Below are positions 1-7,536 of a stretch of 32,447 bases of DNA, piece after piece; within the stretch, counting starts at the first letter, position 1; the number at the start of each line of letters is the position of its first letter. A model generated the notes under the pieces. The model did not search any database, was not told where the DNA came from, and saw only the letters and a list, made by a program, of their open reading frames with translations. The stretch is from the NCBI RefSeq assembly GCF_000716605.1, contig NZ_JNXE01000060.1:1-32447 (forward strand). The letters are read 5' to 3'. A program made the position numbers and the translations under genes. The stretch is from Streptomyces sp. NRRL F-525 (GTDB lineage: Bacteria > Actinomycetota > Actinomycetes > Streptomycetales > Streptomycetaceae).

Positions 1-47
1 GAGATCATGCCTAGTCTCGTGGGCTCGGAGATGTGTATAAGAGACAG
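1..47. other. Illumina Nextera adapter contamination
   Basis: Bases 1-5 (GAGAT) match the end of the P7 oligo. Bases 6-13 (CATGCCTA) match the i7 index I remember as N706. Bases 14-28 (GTCTCGTGGGCTCGG) are the read-2 adapter and 29-47 (AGATGTGTATAAGAGACAG) the Tn5 mosaic end. The order and junctions are exactly those of a Nextera library molecule, so this is a sequencing artefact at a contig edge and not host DNA. Real sequence begins at 48. Any reading frame that uses this stretch is meaningless. Confidence 0.97.
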
Positions 48-78
48 CACCTACCCCCGACGACCCACCCCCGACTAC

Positions 79-1005
79 CTACTCCCGCCCCACCAACGTC
101 AACAACGTCGCCTCCGGCGGACAAGCAAACCGCACCGGCGTATACCGATTGGTCCCGCACCCCGCCGACACATGGAGATACGACGTCCGCCCCTCCGCCG
201 TGTGCCGGGACAACCCCTTCACCCGGTCCGTATCCAGGTCGCAGTTGGTGACCAGCGCGCCGTAGAACGGAATGCACAGCTGGCCGCCGTGCGTGTGGCC
301 GCCGAGGATCAGGGGATAGCCGTCCGCCGCGAACGCGTCCAGGGCCCGGAGGTACGGCGCGTGCACCACGGCCATCGAGAAGTCGGCGTCGTCGGACGGG
401 CCGCCGGCCACGCGCGCGTAGCGGTCACGCTTGATGTGGGGGTCGTCCAGGCCGGTCAACTCCACGGACGCGCCCTCGAGTTTCAGCGTGCCCCGCGTGT
501 TCGTGAGGTTCAGCCAGCCCGCCGCGTCGAAACCGTCCCGCAGGTCCTCCCACGGGATGTGGACGGCGCCTACGACGGGCGGGTTGCCGTTCAGCCCGTG
601 GCGGCCCGCGGTCTTCTCGAACAGGTACCGGGCGGGGTTACGGGGTGTGGGGCCGTAGTAGTCGTTCGAGCCGAAGACGTACGCGCCCGGGAAGTCCATC
701 AGCGGGCCGAGCGCGTCCAGGACCTCGGGGATGGCCTCCGGGTCGGAGAGGTTGTCGCCGGTGTTGATCACGAAGTCGGGGCGCAGGCCCGCGAGCGAGC
801 GCAGCCAGCGCTGCTTCTTGCGCTGGCCGCCGACCATGTGGATGTCGGAGACCTGGAGGACTCTGAGCGGGCGCATGCCGGCCGGCAGCACGGGGACCGT
901 CACCCGGCGCAGCCGGAAGGAGCGGACCTCGAAGCCCGCCGCGTAGACCAGACCGGCGGCACCGGCCGCCGCAATTCCCAGGGGTACTCCGTATCGCGCG
1001 CGCAT
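79..1005 (-). CDS. Metallophosphoesterase, membrane-anchored, YkuE/YaeI-like
   Basis: The 308-aa protein is a calcineurin-like phosphoesterase, probably acting on a phosphoester near the membrane; the substrate is unknown. Residues about 8-25 are a hydrophobic Ala/Gly-rich helix, a likely N-terminal anchor or signal. Metal-binding motifs follow in order: SDIH (D54, H56), TGDN (D84), GSND (112-115), VVH (H215) and GGHTHGG (H237, H239). The usual GNHD motif reads GSND here, so the canonical Asn/His positions are changed; I believe this variant is common in actinobacterial homologues. The gene ends with TAG 31 bases from the adapter and appears complete. In M. tuberculosis a similar gene lies beside ponA2, matching its place next to the PBP here. 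The family call is firm; the biological role is not known. Confidence 0.9.
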   Translation of the reverse strand: MRARYGVPLGIAAAGAAGLVYAAGFEVRSFRLRRVTVPVLPAGMRPLRVLQVSDIHMVGGQRKKQRWLRSLAGLRPDFVINTGDNLSDPEAIPEVLDALGPLMDFPGAYVFGSNDYYGPTPRNPARYLFEKTAGRHGLNGNPPVVGAVHIPWEDLRDGFDAAGWLNLTNTRGTLKLEGASVELTGLDDPHIKRDRYARVAGGPSDDADFSMAVVHAPYLRALDAFAADGYPLILGGHTHGGQLCIPFYGALVTNCDLDTDRVKGLSRHTAEGRTSYLHVSAGCGTNRYTPVRFACPPEATLLTLVGRE

Positions 1006-1076
1006 ACCGCCATCGTGTCAGACCCCACTGACACCCCGTCGGCCGCGGCCACCTAAGAGGCCCCTCAGAGGGCCCA

Positions 1077-1136
1077 TCAAGCAGTGCCTCAAGCAGTGCC
1101 TCAAGCAGTGCCTCAAGCAGTCCCTCAAGCAGTCCC
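1077..1136. repeat. 12-bp tandem repeat, five units
   Basis: Five consecutive copies of a 12-bp unit occur. Three read TCAAGCAGTGCC and two read TCAAGCAGTCCC, with a broken sixth copy after 1137. The array lies in the divergent promoter space between the metallophosphoesterase and the YqeY-like gene. It could be a slipped-strand tract that varies between strains or repeated protein-binding sites; the sequence alone does not decide. Confidence 0.9.
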
Positions 1137-1196
1137 TCAAGCGGGCCCCTTAAATCCGCGGGCGGCCGGACTCACGCACCTGCGAGAATCGGACCC

Positions 1197-1664
1197 ATGA
1201 CCACCACGCTCAAGGCGAAGCTGCAGGAAGACCTCAACGCCGCGATCAAGGCGCACGACAAGCTGCGCTCCTCCACGCTCCGGCTGACGCTCTCCGCGAT
1301 CACCAATCAGGAGGTCGCGGGCAAGGAGAAGCGCGAGCTCTCCGACGACGAGGTCCTCAAGGTGATCACCAAGGAGGCGAAGAAGCGCCGCGAGGCCGCG
1401 GACGCCTTCGCGCAGGGCGGTCGCCCCGAGTCGGCCGCGCAGGAGACGGCGGAGGGCGAGATCCTCGCCGAGTACCTGCCCAAGCAACTCGGCGACGAGG
1501 AGCTGACCGCGATCGTCACCCAGGCCGTCGAGGAGGCCAGGGCGGCCGGCGCCGAGGGCCCGCGCGCGATGGGCGCCGTCATGAAGATCGTGAACCCGAA
1601 GGTCGCCGGCCTGGCCGAGGGCGGCCGCGTCGCCGCCGTGGTGAAGAAGCTCCTCGCCGGTTGA
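1197..1664 (+). CDS. YqeY / GatB-domain protein
   Basis: This 155-aa protein is full length for the YqeY family. The family resembles the tRNA-binding tail domain of the GatB subunit of the Glu/Asp-tRNA amidotransferase, and its cellular role is unsettled. It opens with a helical MTTTLKAKLQ segment. The conserved later part includes EGEILAEYLPKQL and a Gly-rich end around GAVMKIVNPKVAG (about residues 120-137). No Shine-Dalgarno is seen before ATG 1197. A GAGAAT hexamer seven bases upstream suggests a leaderless transcript. A strong bidirectional hairpin follows the stop and separates it from the convergent PBP gene. Confidence 0.9.
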   Translation: MTTTLKAKLQEDLNAAIKAHDKLRSSTLRLTLSAITNQEVAGKEKRELSDDEVLKVITKEAKKRREAADAFAQGGRPESAAQETAEGEILAEYLPKQLGDEELTAIVTQAVEEARAAGAEGPRAMGAVMKIVNPKVAGLAEGGRVAAVVKKLLAG

Positions 1665-1690
1665 ACCGACCCCTGGAGAAACACTTTTCT

Positions 1691-1741
1691 CTACGACGAC
1701 GGGGGCGCCCCTTGCGAAAAGGGGCGCCCCCGTCGTCGTAG
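1691..1741. terminator. Bidirectional terminator, 21-bp perfect stem
   Basis: A perfect inverted repeat has arms at 1691-1711 and 1721-1741 (CTACGACGACGGGG at the outer left) and a 9-base loop, TTGCGAAAA. It lies between the convergent YqeY-like gene and the PBP gene, so it can stop transcription from both sides. There is no long T tract, as is usual in Streptomyces. Confidence 0.9.
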
Positions 1742-1789
1742 ACGAAGAAGCAGACGCAGAAGGCAGGGGAACTGCCGACCGCCGGGGTG

Positions 1790-4051
1790 TCAGCCCCTGT
1801 TGCCGCCGTTCCCGTTGCCGTTGTTTCCGCCGTTGTCGTTGCCCTGGATGAAGCCGTCGGGGAACGAGAACGTCGGGGTCGGGGTGGTGCCGCCGTCGGT
1901 CGTGCCGGTGGTGCCGCCGTCGGTGGTCAGGCCGCCGTTGTCGTTGTTCTTGCCGCCGTCGTTGCCCTTGTCCTTCTTGACGGGGTCCGGGATGTTGACG
2001 AGCTGGAAGTTCTCGACCTGCTTGCCCTCCAGGGCGCCCGTCATGGCGTCCTTCCAGATCGGGCCGGGGGTGTCGGCGCCGTAGACCTCGTCGTGCCAGA
2101 CGCCGCCGATGCGGATGCTGGTCATCTCGACGTTCTGCTTGGGGCTGCCGACCCAGACCGCGCCGGCCAGGTTCGGGGTGTAGCCGACGAACCAGGCGTT
2201 CTTGCGCGCGTCCGTCGTACCCGTCTTACCGGCGCTCTCGCGGTCGGTGAGGCCGGCCTCCTGGCCGGTGCCGGAGTCGACCACGCCGCGCAGCACGGTG
2301 TTGATCGTGTCGGCGGTCTTCTTGCTCATCGCGCGCGTGCAGGTCGACTTGGGGACGGCGAGCGACTTCTGCTCGTTGCCCACCTTCTGGGTGATGGACT
2401 CGATGGCGATCGGGGTGCAGTACGTGCCCTCGTTGGCGAAGGCCGCGTACGCGGAGGCCATCGTCAGCGGCGAGAGGCCCTTGGAACCGAGCGCGATGGC
2501 CGGGACCTCGGGGATCTTGTCGCCGTTGCCCTGCACGACCCCGAGCTTGTTGGTCATGTTCACCACGGGGCACAGACCGATGTCGGAGATCATCTGCACG
2601 AAGTAGGTGTTGACCGACTTGGCCATCGCCTCCTTCAGCGCGTACGGACCCTTCTCCGACTCGCTCTCGTTCTCCACCGTCGCGCCGTCCGTGTTGACCC
2701 AGTTCTTGCCGCTGCAGGTCGAGACGGGGCTCGGGTAGTCCATCGAGTACGGCGCCGGGTACTGCTGGGTGGCCGGCAGGCCCTGCTCCAGCGCGGCCGC
2801 CGCGACGAACGGCTTGAACGTCGAACCGGTCGGGAAGCCGAAGTTCGAGCCGCCCATGTCGGCGTTGACCGAGTAGTTGTACTCGGTCTCGTTCTTGCCG
2901 TAGCCGTACGGCTTCGACTGGCCCATCCCGAGGATCTTGCCGGTGCCGGGCTCGACGAGGGTGGCCGCCGCGGCGACCGAGTCCGACTTGTAGATGTGGT
3001 CCTTGAGCGAGGCCTGCACCGAGTCCTGGGCCTGAGGGTCCAGGGTCGTACGGATCGTCAGGCCGCCCTGGTTCCAGATCTTCGCCCGGGCCTCCTTGGT
3101 CTTGCCGAAGACCGGGTCGCTCAGGAAGACCTTCTCGACGTACTTGCAGAAGAAGCTGGCGCCCTTGACCGCGGTGATGCAGCCGTTCTTCGGCTGGCTG
3201 ACCTTCAGGCCGAGGTCGCTCTGCTCGGCCTTGAGCGCGTCCGCCTTGGAGATGTCGCCGACCTCGGCCATGCGGGCCAGCACGGTGTTGCGCCGCTTCT
3301 TGGCCTCGGCCTCGTCGTTGATCGGGTCGTAGCGCGTGGGCGACTGGACGATGCCCGCGAGGAGTGCCGACTGCTGGAGGTTCAGGTCCTTGGCGTGCTG
3401 GGAGAAGTAGCGCTCGGACGCGGCCTCGACGCCGTAGGCCTGCTCTCCGAAGAAGGTGATGTTCAGGTAGTTCTCGAGGATCTTCTTCTTGCCGAGCTTC
3501 TCTTCGATCTGGATCGCGTACTTCAGTTCCTTGACCTTGCGGCCGAGCGTCTGCTGCGTGGCCTGCGCGACCTTCGTCGGGTCGTCACCGGCCTCCTCCA
3601 CGAAGTAGTTCTTCACCAGCTGCTGGGTGAGGGTCGAGGCGCCCTGGGAGACCCCGCCGCTCTGCGCGTTCTTGTTCAGCGCGCGCAGGACGCCCTTCAG
3701 GTCGATCGCGCCGTGCTGGTAGAAGCGCGAGTCCTCGATCGCGACGATCGCCTTCTGCATGTACGGCGAGATGTCCTTGAGCTCCACCACCGTGCGGTCA
3801 CGGGAGTAGACCGAGGCGATCTGGTTGCCCTTGCTGTCCAGGATCGTGGTGCGCTGGCTGAGCTGAGGGCTCTTCAGACTGTCCGGGATGTCGTCGAACC
3901 CCTGGACCGACCCCTTGGCCGCGAGTCCCAGCGCGCCGGCCGCGGGCATCGCGATTCCGGCCATCACGGCACCGGCGAGCACACTGACACCGAGGAACTT
4001 GGCGGTCTGTTGCAGGGGGGACAGACCACCACCCGAGCGCTTTTTTGGCAT
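1790..4051 (-). CDS. Class A penicillin-binding protein (glycosyltransferase + transpeptidase)
   Basis: The 753-aa bifunctional peptidoglycan synthase polymerises lipid II and cross-links peptides at the outer membrane face. A Lys/Arg-rich start and a hydrophobic segment (about 18-45) form the anchor. The GT51 domain shows EDSRFYQHGAID (E106, D107) and GASTLTQQLVKN (137-148). The transpeptidase shows STFK (Ser410, Lys413), SVN (479-481) and KTGTT (609-613). The C-terminal 70 or so residues are Gly/Asn/Thr low complexity, without an obvious PASTA domain. It is divergent from wblA, like ponA2-whiB4 in mycobacteria. Upstream are a TTGAGA-N18-TATACA promoter (4114-4085) and also a TAGGCT six bases before the ATG, so leadered and leaderless starts are both possible. 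A 909-aa frame on the opposite strand is only a GC-rich shadow. Confidence 0.95.
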   Translation of the reverse strand: MPKKRSGGGLSPLQQTAKFLGVSVLAGAVMAGIAMPAAGALGLAAKGSVQGFDDIPDSLKSPQLSQRTTILDSKGNQIASVYSRDRTVVELKDISPYMQKAIVAIEDSRFYQHGAIDLKGVLRALNKNAQSGGVSQGASTLTQQLVKNYFVEEAGDDPTKVAQATQQTLGRKVKELKYAIQIEEKLGKKKILENYLNITFFGEQAYGVEAASERYFSQHAKDLNLQQSALLAGIVQSPTRYDPINDEAEAKKRRNTVLARMAEVGDISKADALKAEQSDLGLKVSQPKNGCITAVKGASFFCKYVEKVFLSDPVFGKTKEARAKIWNQGGLTIRTTLDPQAQDSVQASLKDHIYKSDSVAAAATLVEPGTGKILGMGQSKPYGYGKNETEYNYSVNADMGGSNFGFPTGSTFKPFVAAAALEQGLPATQQYPAPYSMDYPSPVSTCSGKNWVNTDGATVENESESEKGPYALKEAMAKSVNTYFVQMISDIGLCPVVNMTNKLGVVQGNGDKIPEVPAIALGSKGLSPLTMASAYAAFANEGTYCTPIAIESITQKVGNEQKSLAVPKSTCTRAMSKKTADTINTVLRGVVDSGTGQEAGLTDRESAGKTGTTDARKNAWFVGYTPNLAGAVWVGSPKQNVEMTSIRIGGVWHDEVYGADTPGPIWKDAMTGALEGKQVENFQLVNIPDPVKKDKGNDGGKNNDNGGLTTDGGTTGTTDGGTTPTPTFSFPDGFIQGNDNGGNNGNGNGGNRG

Positions 4052-4057
4052 GGGGGC

Positions 4058-4114
4058 AGCCTACGTTCTCATTCGCCGGACACGTGTATAGGCGTTGGCC
4101 TAAGCTGCTCTCAA
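4058..4114 (-). promoter_or_regulatory. Candidate promoter(s) of the PBP gene
   Basis: On the minus strand TTGAGA (4114-4109) and TATACA (4090-4085) are separated by 18 bases, a plausible HrdB-type promoter starting near 4078. A second hexamer, TAGGCT (4063-4058), lies six bases before the ATG and fits a leaderless start. Only one may be used; this is inferred from sequence alone. Confidence 0.5.
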
Positions 4115-4457
4115 CTGTCACAGCAGCGCGGTCACGTATCAATACGTCCGGCGACCCCGAATCGTTCCGGTCGTTCCGGATTATTTGTCGGAGGCGTGTC
4201 CGAATCCGCCTCCTGTGTCACCTGGTGCCCCTTGTGGCGCATGTCAACTGTCCCGCTTTGCCGGGAAAGTCACGCATGTCGTCAGCTCACTCCCCCGGGT
4301 GATCTGCCGCTTACCCATAGTCCGTTCGGGCCATTCAAGATTGGGCCCGAAGGGGGTGTTGCGCTGTGCCCACCTTCCGTAACGTCCTCAACTGGCGGCG
4401 GTGAATATGCCGCTGCCGCCGTGGGGGAGCCTCGATTCGGGAGAGGACGGCGCCGGT
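4115..4457. promoter_or_regulatory. Long intergenic leader upstream of wblA
   Basis: No convincing gene lies between the PBP promoter and wblA. The stretch is less GC-rich than its surroundings. It holds a 9-bp tandem duplication, TCGTTCCGG at 4162-4170 and 4171-4179. An in-frame GTG at 4401 would add 19 residues to WblA, but there is no ribosome site before it. A GGAGAGGA box at about 4440-4447 serves the ATG at 4458. The long interval is consistent with a regulated wblA promoter and an untranslated leader. I could not place -35/-10 boxes with confidence. Confidence 0.5.
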
Positions 4458-4796
4458 ATGGGCTGGGTTACCGACTGGAGTGCGCAGGCGGCCTGCCGCA
4501 CTACCGATCCGGATGAACTGTTCGTTCAAGGAGCAGCGCAGAACAGGGCGAAGGCAGTGTGCACCGGATGTCCGGTGCGCACGGAGTGCCTCGCCGATGC
4601 GCTCGACAACCGCGTCGAATTCGGCGTGTGGGGAGGAATGACGGAGCGGGAGCGCCGCGCACTGCTGCGCAGGCGGCCCACTGTCACTTCATGGCGCCGG
4701 CTACTGGAGACCGCGCGTATCGAGTACGAACGAGGGGTCGGCATCATCCCCCTCGACGACGACGAGATCTACGAGAACTACGCGGCGGTGGGCTGA
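4458..4796 (+). CDS. wblA: WblA, WhiB-like [4Fe-4S] transcription factor
   Basis: This 112-aa WhiB-like protein has all four cluster cysteines: C13, then CTGCPVRTEC with C35, C38 and C44. GVWGG (56-60), the turn that contacts the principal sigma factor region 4, follows, and then a basic stretch, ERERRALLRRRP. The sequence is close to what I remember of Streptomyces WblA, a global regulator that represses antibiotic production and is needed for aerial hypha maturation; the mycobacterial orthologue is WhiB4. I chose ATG 4458 because GGAGAGGA precedes it by about ten bases and family members begin MGWVTDWS. The upstream GTG at 4401 is a poorer start. The Asp/Glu-rich tail (LDDDEIYENYAAVG) is typical. 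A hairpin after the stop separates it from the convergent ATPase gene. Confidence 0.95.
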   Translation: MGWVTDWSAQAACRTTDPDELFVQGAAQNRAKAVCTGCPVRTECLADALDNRVEFGVWGGMTERERRALLRRRPTVTSWRRLLETARIEYERGVGIIPLDDDEIYENYAAVG

Positions 4797-4821
4797 CGCC
4801 GGTCCCGTAGGGGCCGATCGA

Positions 4822-4853
4822 CCCCGGGCGATCCCCGGGGTACCCGCCCGGGG
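4822..4853. terminator. Hairpin between wblA and ATPase gene
   Basis: CCCCGGGCG (4822-4830) pairs perfectly with CGCCCGGGG (4845-4853). The 14-base loop itself contains CCCCGGGG. It lies between two convergent stop codons and is a likely two-way terminator without a T tract. Confidence 0.7.
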
Positions 4854-4874
4854 AGTTGCGTCCCGGGGCGTGCG

Positions 4875-6308
4875 TCAGACCTTCGTCTCGGGCAGCTCCG
4901 GCCGACCGGCCGCGAGCCGGTTCCCGATGTCCCGCAGCCCCGCGAGGTCGTGTACATCGCCGGGCAGCGCGGCCACTTCGGCGACGGCCACCTCCGGGTG
5001 GCGCGCGGTGAAGCGGTCACGTGTGCGCTGCTCACGTGAGAGCAGGCGCATCCGCTCGGCGTGCAACTTCAGCAGGCCCGCGGTGAGTTGGTCGACGGAT
5101 CGCTCGTCGTCGGTCGGCTGATCGTCGGTGTCGTCCGTGGCGGCGGACCGCTCCTGGTCCGTGTCGGCGGGGGAGCCTTCGTCAGGAGCTGCGGCGCGAA
5201 CTGCTGCCTCGGTGGCGGGCGATGAAGCGGGAGATTCTGAACTGCCGTACGTGTCGGGAGAGTTACGAAGTCCAGCTTTCCCGCCCACCTGATCGACAAT
5301 GCGGGGCTCTTCAAGATTTTCCGCGGCGGCGAGTGCCCGCTCGGCCGACAGCCGGGCGGCTCCGCTGCCGTGGACCCGGTTGAGGACCAGACCGGCCAGC
5401 GGCATCTCCTCGGCCGCCAGCCGCTCCACGAAGTACGCCGCCTCGCGCAGGGCGTCCCGCTCCGGGGCCGCGACCACCAGGAACGCCGTGCCGGGCGCCT
5501 GGAGCAGCTTGTACGTCGCGTCCGCGCGCGTGCGGAAGCCACCGAAGGTGGTGTCCATCGCTGAGATGAACGTCTGGATGTCCTTGAGCAGTTGACCGCC
5601 GAGCAGCTTGCCGAGCGTGCCGGTCATCATCGACATGCCGACGTTGAGGAACTTCATCCCGGCCCGGCCGCCGAGCTTCGCCGGCGCGGTCAGCAGCCGG
5701 ATCAGCTTGCCGTCCAGGAACGAGCCGAGACGTTTCGGCGCGTCCAGGAAGTCGAGCGCCGAGCGGGACGGCGGGGTGTCCACGACGATCAGGTCCCAGT
5801 CGTGCTGGGCGCGCAACTGGCCCAGCTTCTCCATCGCCATGTACTCCTGCGTGCCCGCGAAGCCCGCCGAAAGCGACTGGTAGAAGGGGTTGTTGAGAAT
5901 CGCGGCCGCCCGCTCGCGGTCCGCGTGCGCCTCGACGATCTCGTCGAAGGTGCGCTTCATGTCGAGCATCATGGCGTGCAGTTCGCCGTCCCCGTCGACG
6001 CCCTTCACGCGCCTCGGGGTGTTGTCCAGCGAGTCGATGCCCATGGACTGGGCGAGCCTGCGGGCCGGGTCGATGGTCAGGACGACGACCCGGCGTCCCC
6101 GCTCGGCGGCCCGCAGCCCGAGCGCGGCCGCGGTGGTCGTCTTGCCGACCCCGCCGGAGCCGCAGCATACGACGATGCGGGTCTCCGGGTCGTCGATCAG
6201 CGGATCCACGTCGAGCACGCGCGCGTGGGAGATGTGGTGGGAGCGGGAGCCGTGGGGGGTGTCCCGTGCGTGGGCGGGGTCCGTCGCGCGGGCCGGGTCC
6301 GGACTCAT
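4875..6308 (-). CDS. ArsA/GET3-like ATPase, second of pair
   Basis: The 477-aa P-loop ATPase belongs to the ArsA/Get3 group, annotated as an ion-transporting ATPase in Streptomyces and resembling M. tuberculosis Rv3679/Rv3680. It shows Walker A GSGGVGKT (50-57), the switch TIDPA (78-82) and DTPPS at D177. Before Walker A lies an extra 40 or so His/Asp/Pro-rich residues, poorly conserved by appearance. After residue 340 comes a Ser/Asp/Glu/Thr-rich acidic linker of about 65 residues with lower GC, then a basic helical tail (HAERMRLLSREQRTRDRF). ATG overlaps the TGA of the preceding ATPase (ATGA at 6305-6308), so the two are translated together and probably act as a heteromeric pair. Real substrate and partner are unknown; arsenite transport is not implied. 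Confidence 0.9.
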   Translation of the reverse strand: MSPDPARATDPAHARDTPHGSRSHHISHARVLDVDPLIDDPETRIVVCCGSGGVGKTTTAAALGLRAAERGRRVVVLTIDPARRLAQSMGIDSLDNTPRRVKGVDGDGELHAMMLDMKRTFDEIVEAHADRERAAAILNNPFYQSLSAGFAGTQEYMAMEKLGQLRAQHDWDLIVVDTPPSRSALDFLDAPKRLGSFLDGKLIRLLTAPAKLGGRAGMKFLNVGMSMMTGTLGKLLGGQLLKDIQTFISAMDTTFGGFRTRADATYKLLQAPGTAFLVVAAPERDALREAAYFVERLAAEEMPLAGLVLNRVHGSGAARLSAERALAAAENLEEPRIVDQVGGKAGLRNSPDTYGSSESPASSPATEAAVRAAAPDEGSPADTDQERSAATDDTDDQPTDDERSVDQLTAGLLKLHAERMRLLSREQRTRDRFTARHPEVAVAEVAALPGDVHDLAGLRDIGNRLAAGRPELPETKV

Positions 6309-7282
6309 GACATCCCCTGCTTCCGCAGCTCGCTGGCGAGTTCGTACAGGCCCCCGAGGTCCATGCCCTCGGTGAGCAACGGCAGTTCGTGCAACGGCAG
6401 GCCCTGCTCGCCGAGTACGGCCCGCTGGTCGTGCTCCAGCGTGTACCGCGCGGCGTACTCCTCGGCCTGCGCGAGCAGCGGGTCCACCAGCTTCTCGGCG
6501 TTCCCGCCGCGCCGGGCCCCGCCGAGGCCCGCGGACGACAGTGCCTGGGCCACGGCGGTGCGCGGGACGGCCCGTACGAGATCGAGGTCGGCCGCGTCCA
6601 GCACCTCGGGGCGGACCATGTTCACGATGATCCGGCCCACCGGCAGCCGGGCGGCCCGGAGTTCGGTGATGCCGTCCGCGGTCTCCTGGACGGGCATCTC
6701 CTCCAGGAGCGTCACCAGGTGCACGGCCGTCTCCGGGGACTTCAGGACCCGCATCACCGCCTGCGCCTGATTGTGTATCGGGCCGATCTTCGCGAGCCCG
6801 GCGACCTCGTCGTTGACGTTCAGGAAGCGGGTGATGCGGCCGGTGGGCGGCGCGTCCATCACGACGTAGTCGTAGGCGAACCGTCCGCTCTTCTCCTTGC
6901 GGCGTACGGCCTCGCAGGCCTTGCCGGTCAGGAGGACGTCCCGGAGGCCGGGCGCGACCGTGGTGGCGAAGTCGATGGCGCCGAGTTTCTTCAGGGCGCG
7001 GCCCGCTCCGCCGAGTTTGTAGAACATCTGGAGGTAGTCCAGAAGGGCCAGTTCGGGGTCGATGGCCAGTGCGTACACCTCCCCGCCCCCGGGAGCGACG
7101 GCGATTTTGCGCTCCTCATAGGGCAGCGTCTCCGTCTCGAAGAGCTGCGCGATGCCCTGGCGACCCTCGACCTCGACGAGAAGCGTCCGCTTCCCCTCGG
7201 TGGCCAGGGCCAGCGCGAGGGCCGCGGCCACCGTGGTCTTGCCGGTACCGCCCTTGCCACTGACGACCTGGAGCCTGCTCAC
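6305..7282 (-). CDS. ArsA/GET3-like ATPase, first of pair
   Basis: The 325-aa P-loop ATPase begins directly with its Walker A loop, GKGGTGKTT (residues 9-17), with the extra Lys of the MinD/ArsA deviant motif. VEVEGRQGIAQLF follows at the switch region, and DAPPTGR lies in the central part. It is single-domain and shorter than the coupled ATPase downstream (overlap ATGA). The mycobacterial counterparts beside whiB4 are described as an anion-transport-type ATPase pair linked to envelope stress, which fits their place next to a PBP and a WhiB regulator; I infer, but cannot show, a related role. The start was chosen by domain position. It is divergent from a small DUF4177-type gene across 95 bases. 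Confidence 0.9.
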   Translation of the reverse strand: MSRLQVVSGKGGTGKTTVAAALALALATEGKRTLLVEVEGRQGIAQLFETETLPYEERKIAVAPGGGEVYALAIDPELALLDYLQMFYKLGGAGRALKKLGAIDFATTVAPGLRDVLLTGKACEAVRRKEKSGRFAYDYVVMDAPPTGRITRFLNVNDEVAGLAKIGPIHNQAQAVMRVLKSPETAVHLVTLLEEMPVQETADGITELRAARLPVGRIIVNMVRPEVLDAADLDLVRAVPRTAVAQALSSAGLGGARRGGNAEKLVDPLLAQAEEYAARYTLEHDQRAVLGEQGLPLHELPLLTEGMDLGGLYELASELRKQGMS

Positions 7283-7325
7283 GTCTTCGAGCCTAACCAG
7301 TCCGCGCCCGAACCAAGCGGGAGGC

Positions 7326-7334
7326 TGTGGATAA
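7326..7334 (-). promoter_or_regulatory. Classical 9-mer DnaA-box match
   Basis: TGTGGATAA on the plus strand reads TTATCCACA on the minus strand, the textbook DnaA box. It lies between the ATPase operon and the DUF4177 gene and is single. A chance match is possible, though less likely in such GC-rich DNA. Confidence 0.35.
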
Positions 7335-7364
7335 CGCGACGACCGGCGGCCGGTTCGCAGCGGC

Positions 7365-7370
7365 TAAAGT
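7365..7370 (+). promoter_or_regulatory. -10 element, leaderless start
   Basis: TAAAGT ends seven bases before ATG 7378, the spacing expected when transcription begins at the A of the start codon. No Shine-Dalgarno lies in between. Confidence 0.55.
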
Positions 7371-7377
7371 CGGCCGC

Positions 7378-7536
7378 ATGACCAAGTGGGAATACTCGAC
7401 AGTGCCGCTTCTCGTACACGCCACGAAGCAGATTCTGGACACCTGGGGCGAGGACGGCTGGGAGCTCGTCCAGGTCGTGCCCGGGCCGAACAACCCCGAG
7501 CAACTGGTGGCCTACCTCAAGCGGGAGAAGGCATGA
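7378..7536 (+). CDS. DUF4177-like small protein
   Basis: This 52-aa protein (MTKWEYSTVP...) has the short beta-alpha-beta look of DUF4177: KWEYSTVPLLV strand, helix HATKQILDTWG, then DGWELVQVVPG with the signature GWELV. Function is unknown. An upstream in-frame ATG exists at 7327, but family members begin at MTKWEY, and TAAAGT seven bases before ATG 7378 indicates a leaderless mRNA. Its TGA overlaps the ATG of the RidA gene (ATGA at 7533-7536), so the two form one coupled unit. The mycobacterial neighbourhood also has such a small gene beside its RidA homologue. Confidence 0.85.
   Translation: MTKWEYSTVPLLVHATKQILDTWGEDGWELVQVVPGPNNPEQLVAYLKREKA

Noticed and set aside
7..1056. Plus-strand frame of 349 codons at the window start
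   Set aside because: It begins inside the sequencing adapter and is antisense to the metallophosphoesterase.
4401..4457. GTG 4401 as the wblA start
   Set aside because: It has no ribosome site, and the added MNMPLPPWG segment is absent from the WblA proteins I remember; ATG 4458 has GGAGAGGA upstream.
1787..4516. Plus-strand open frame of 909 codons opposite the PBP gene and wblA
   Set aside because: It lies antisense to a PBP with all catalytic motifs intact, has Val/Leu/Arg/Asp-rich shadow composition and no domain or ribosome site.
4875..7282. Arsenite resistance operon
   Set aside because: There is no ArsB, ArsC, ArsD or ArsR gene nearby; the ArsA-like pair matches the envelope-associated pair next to whiB4.
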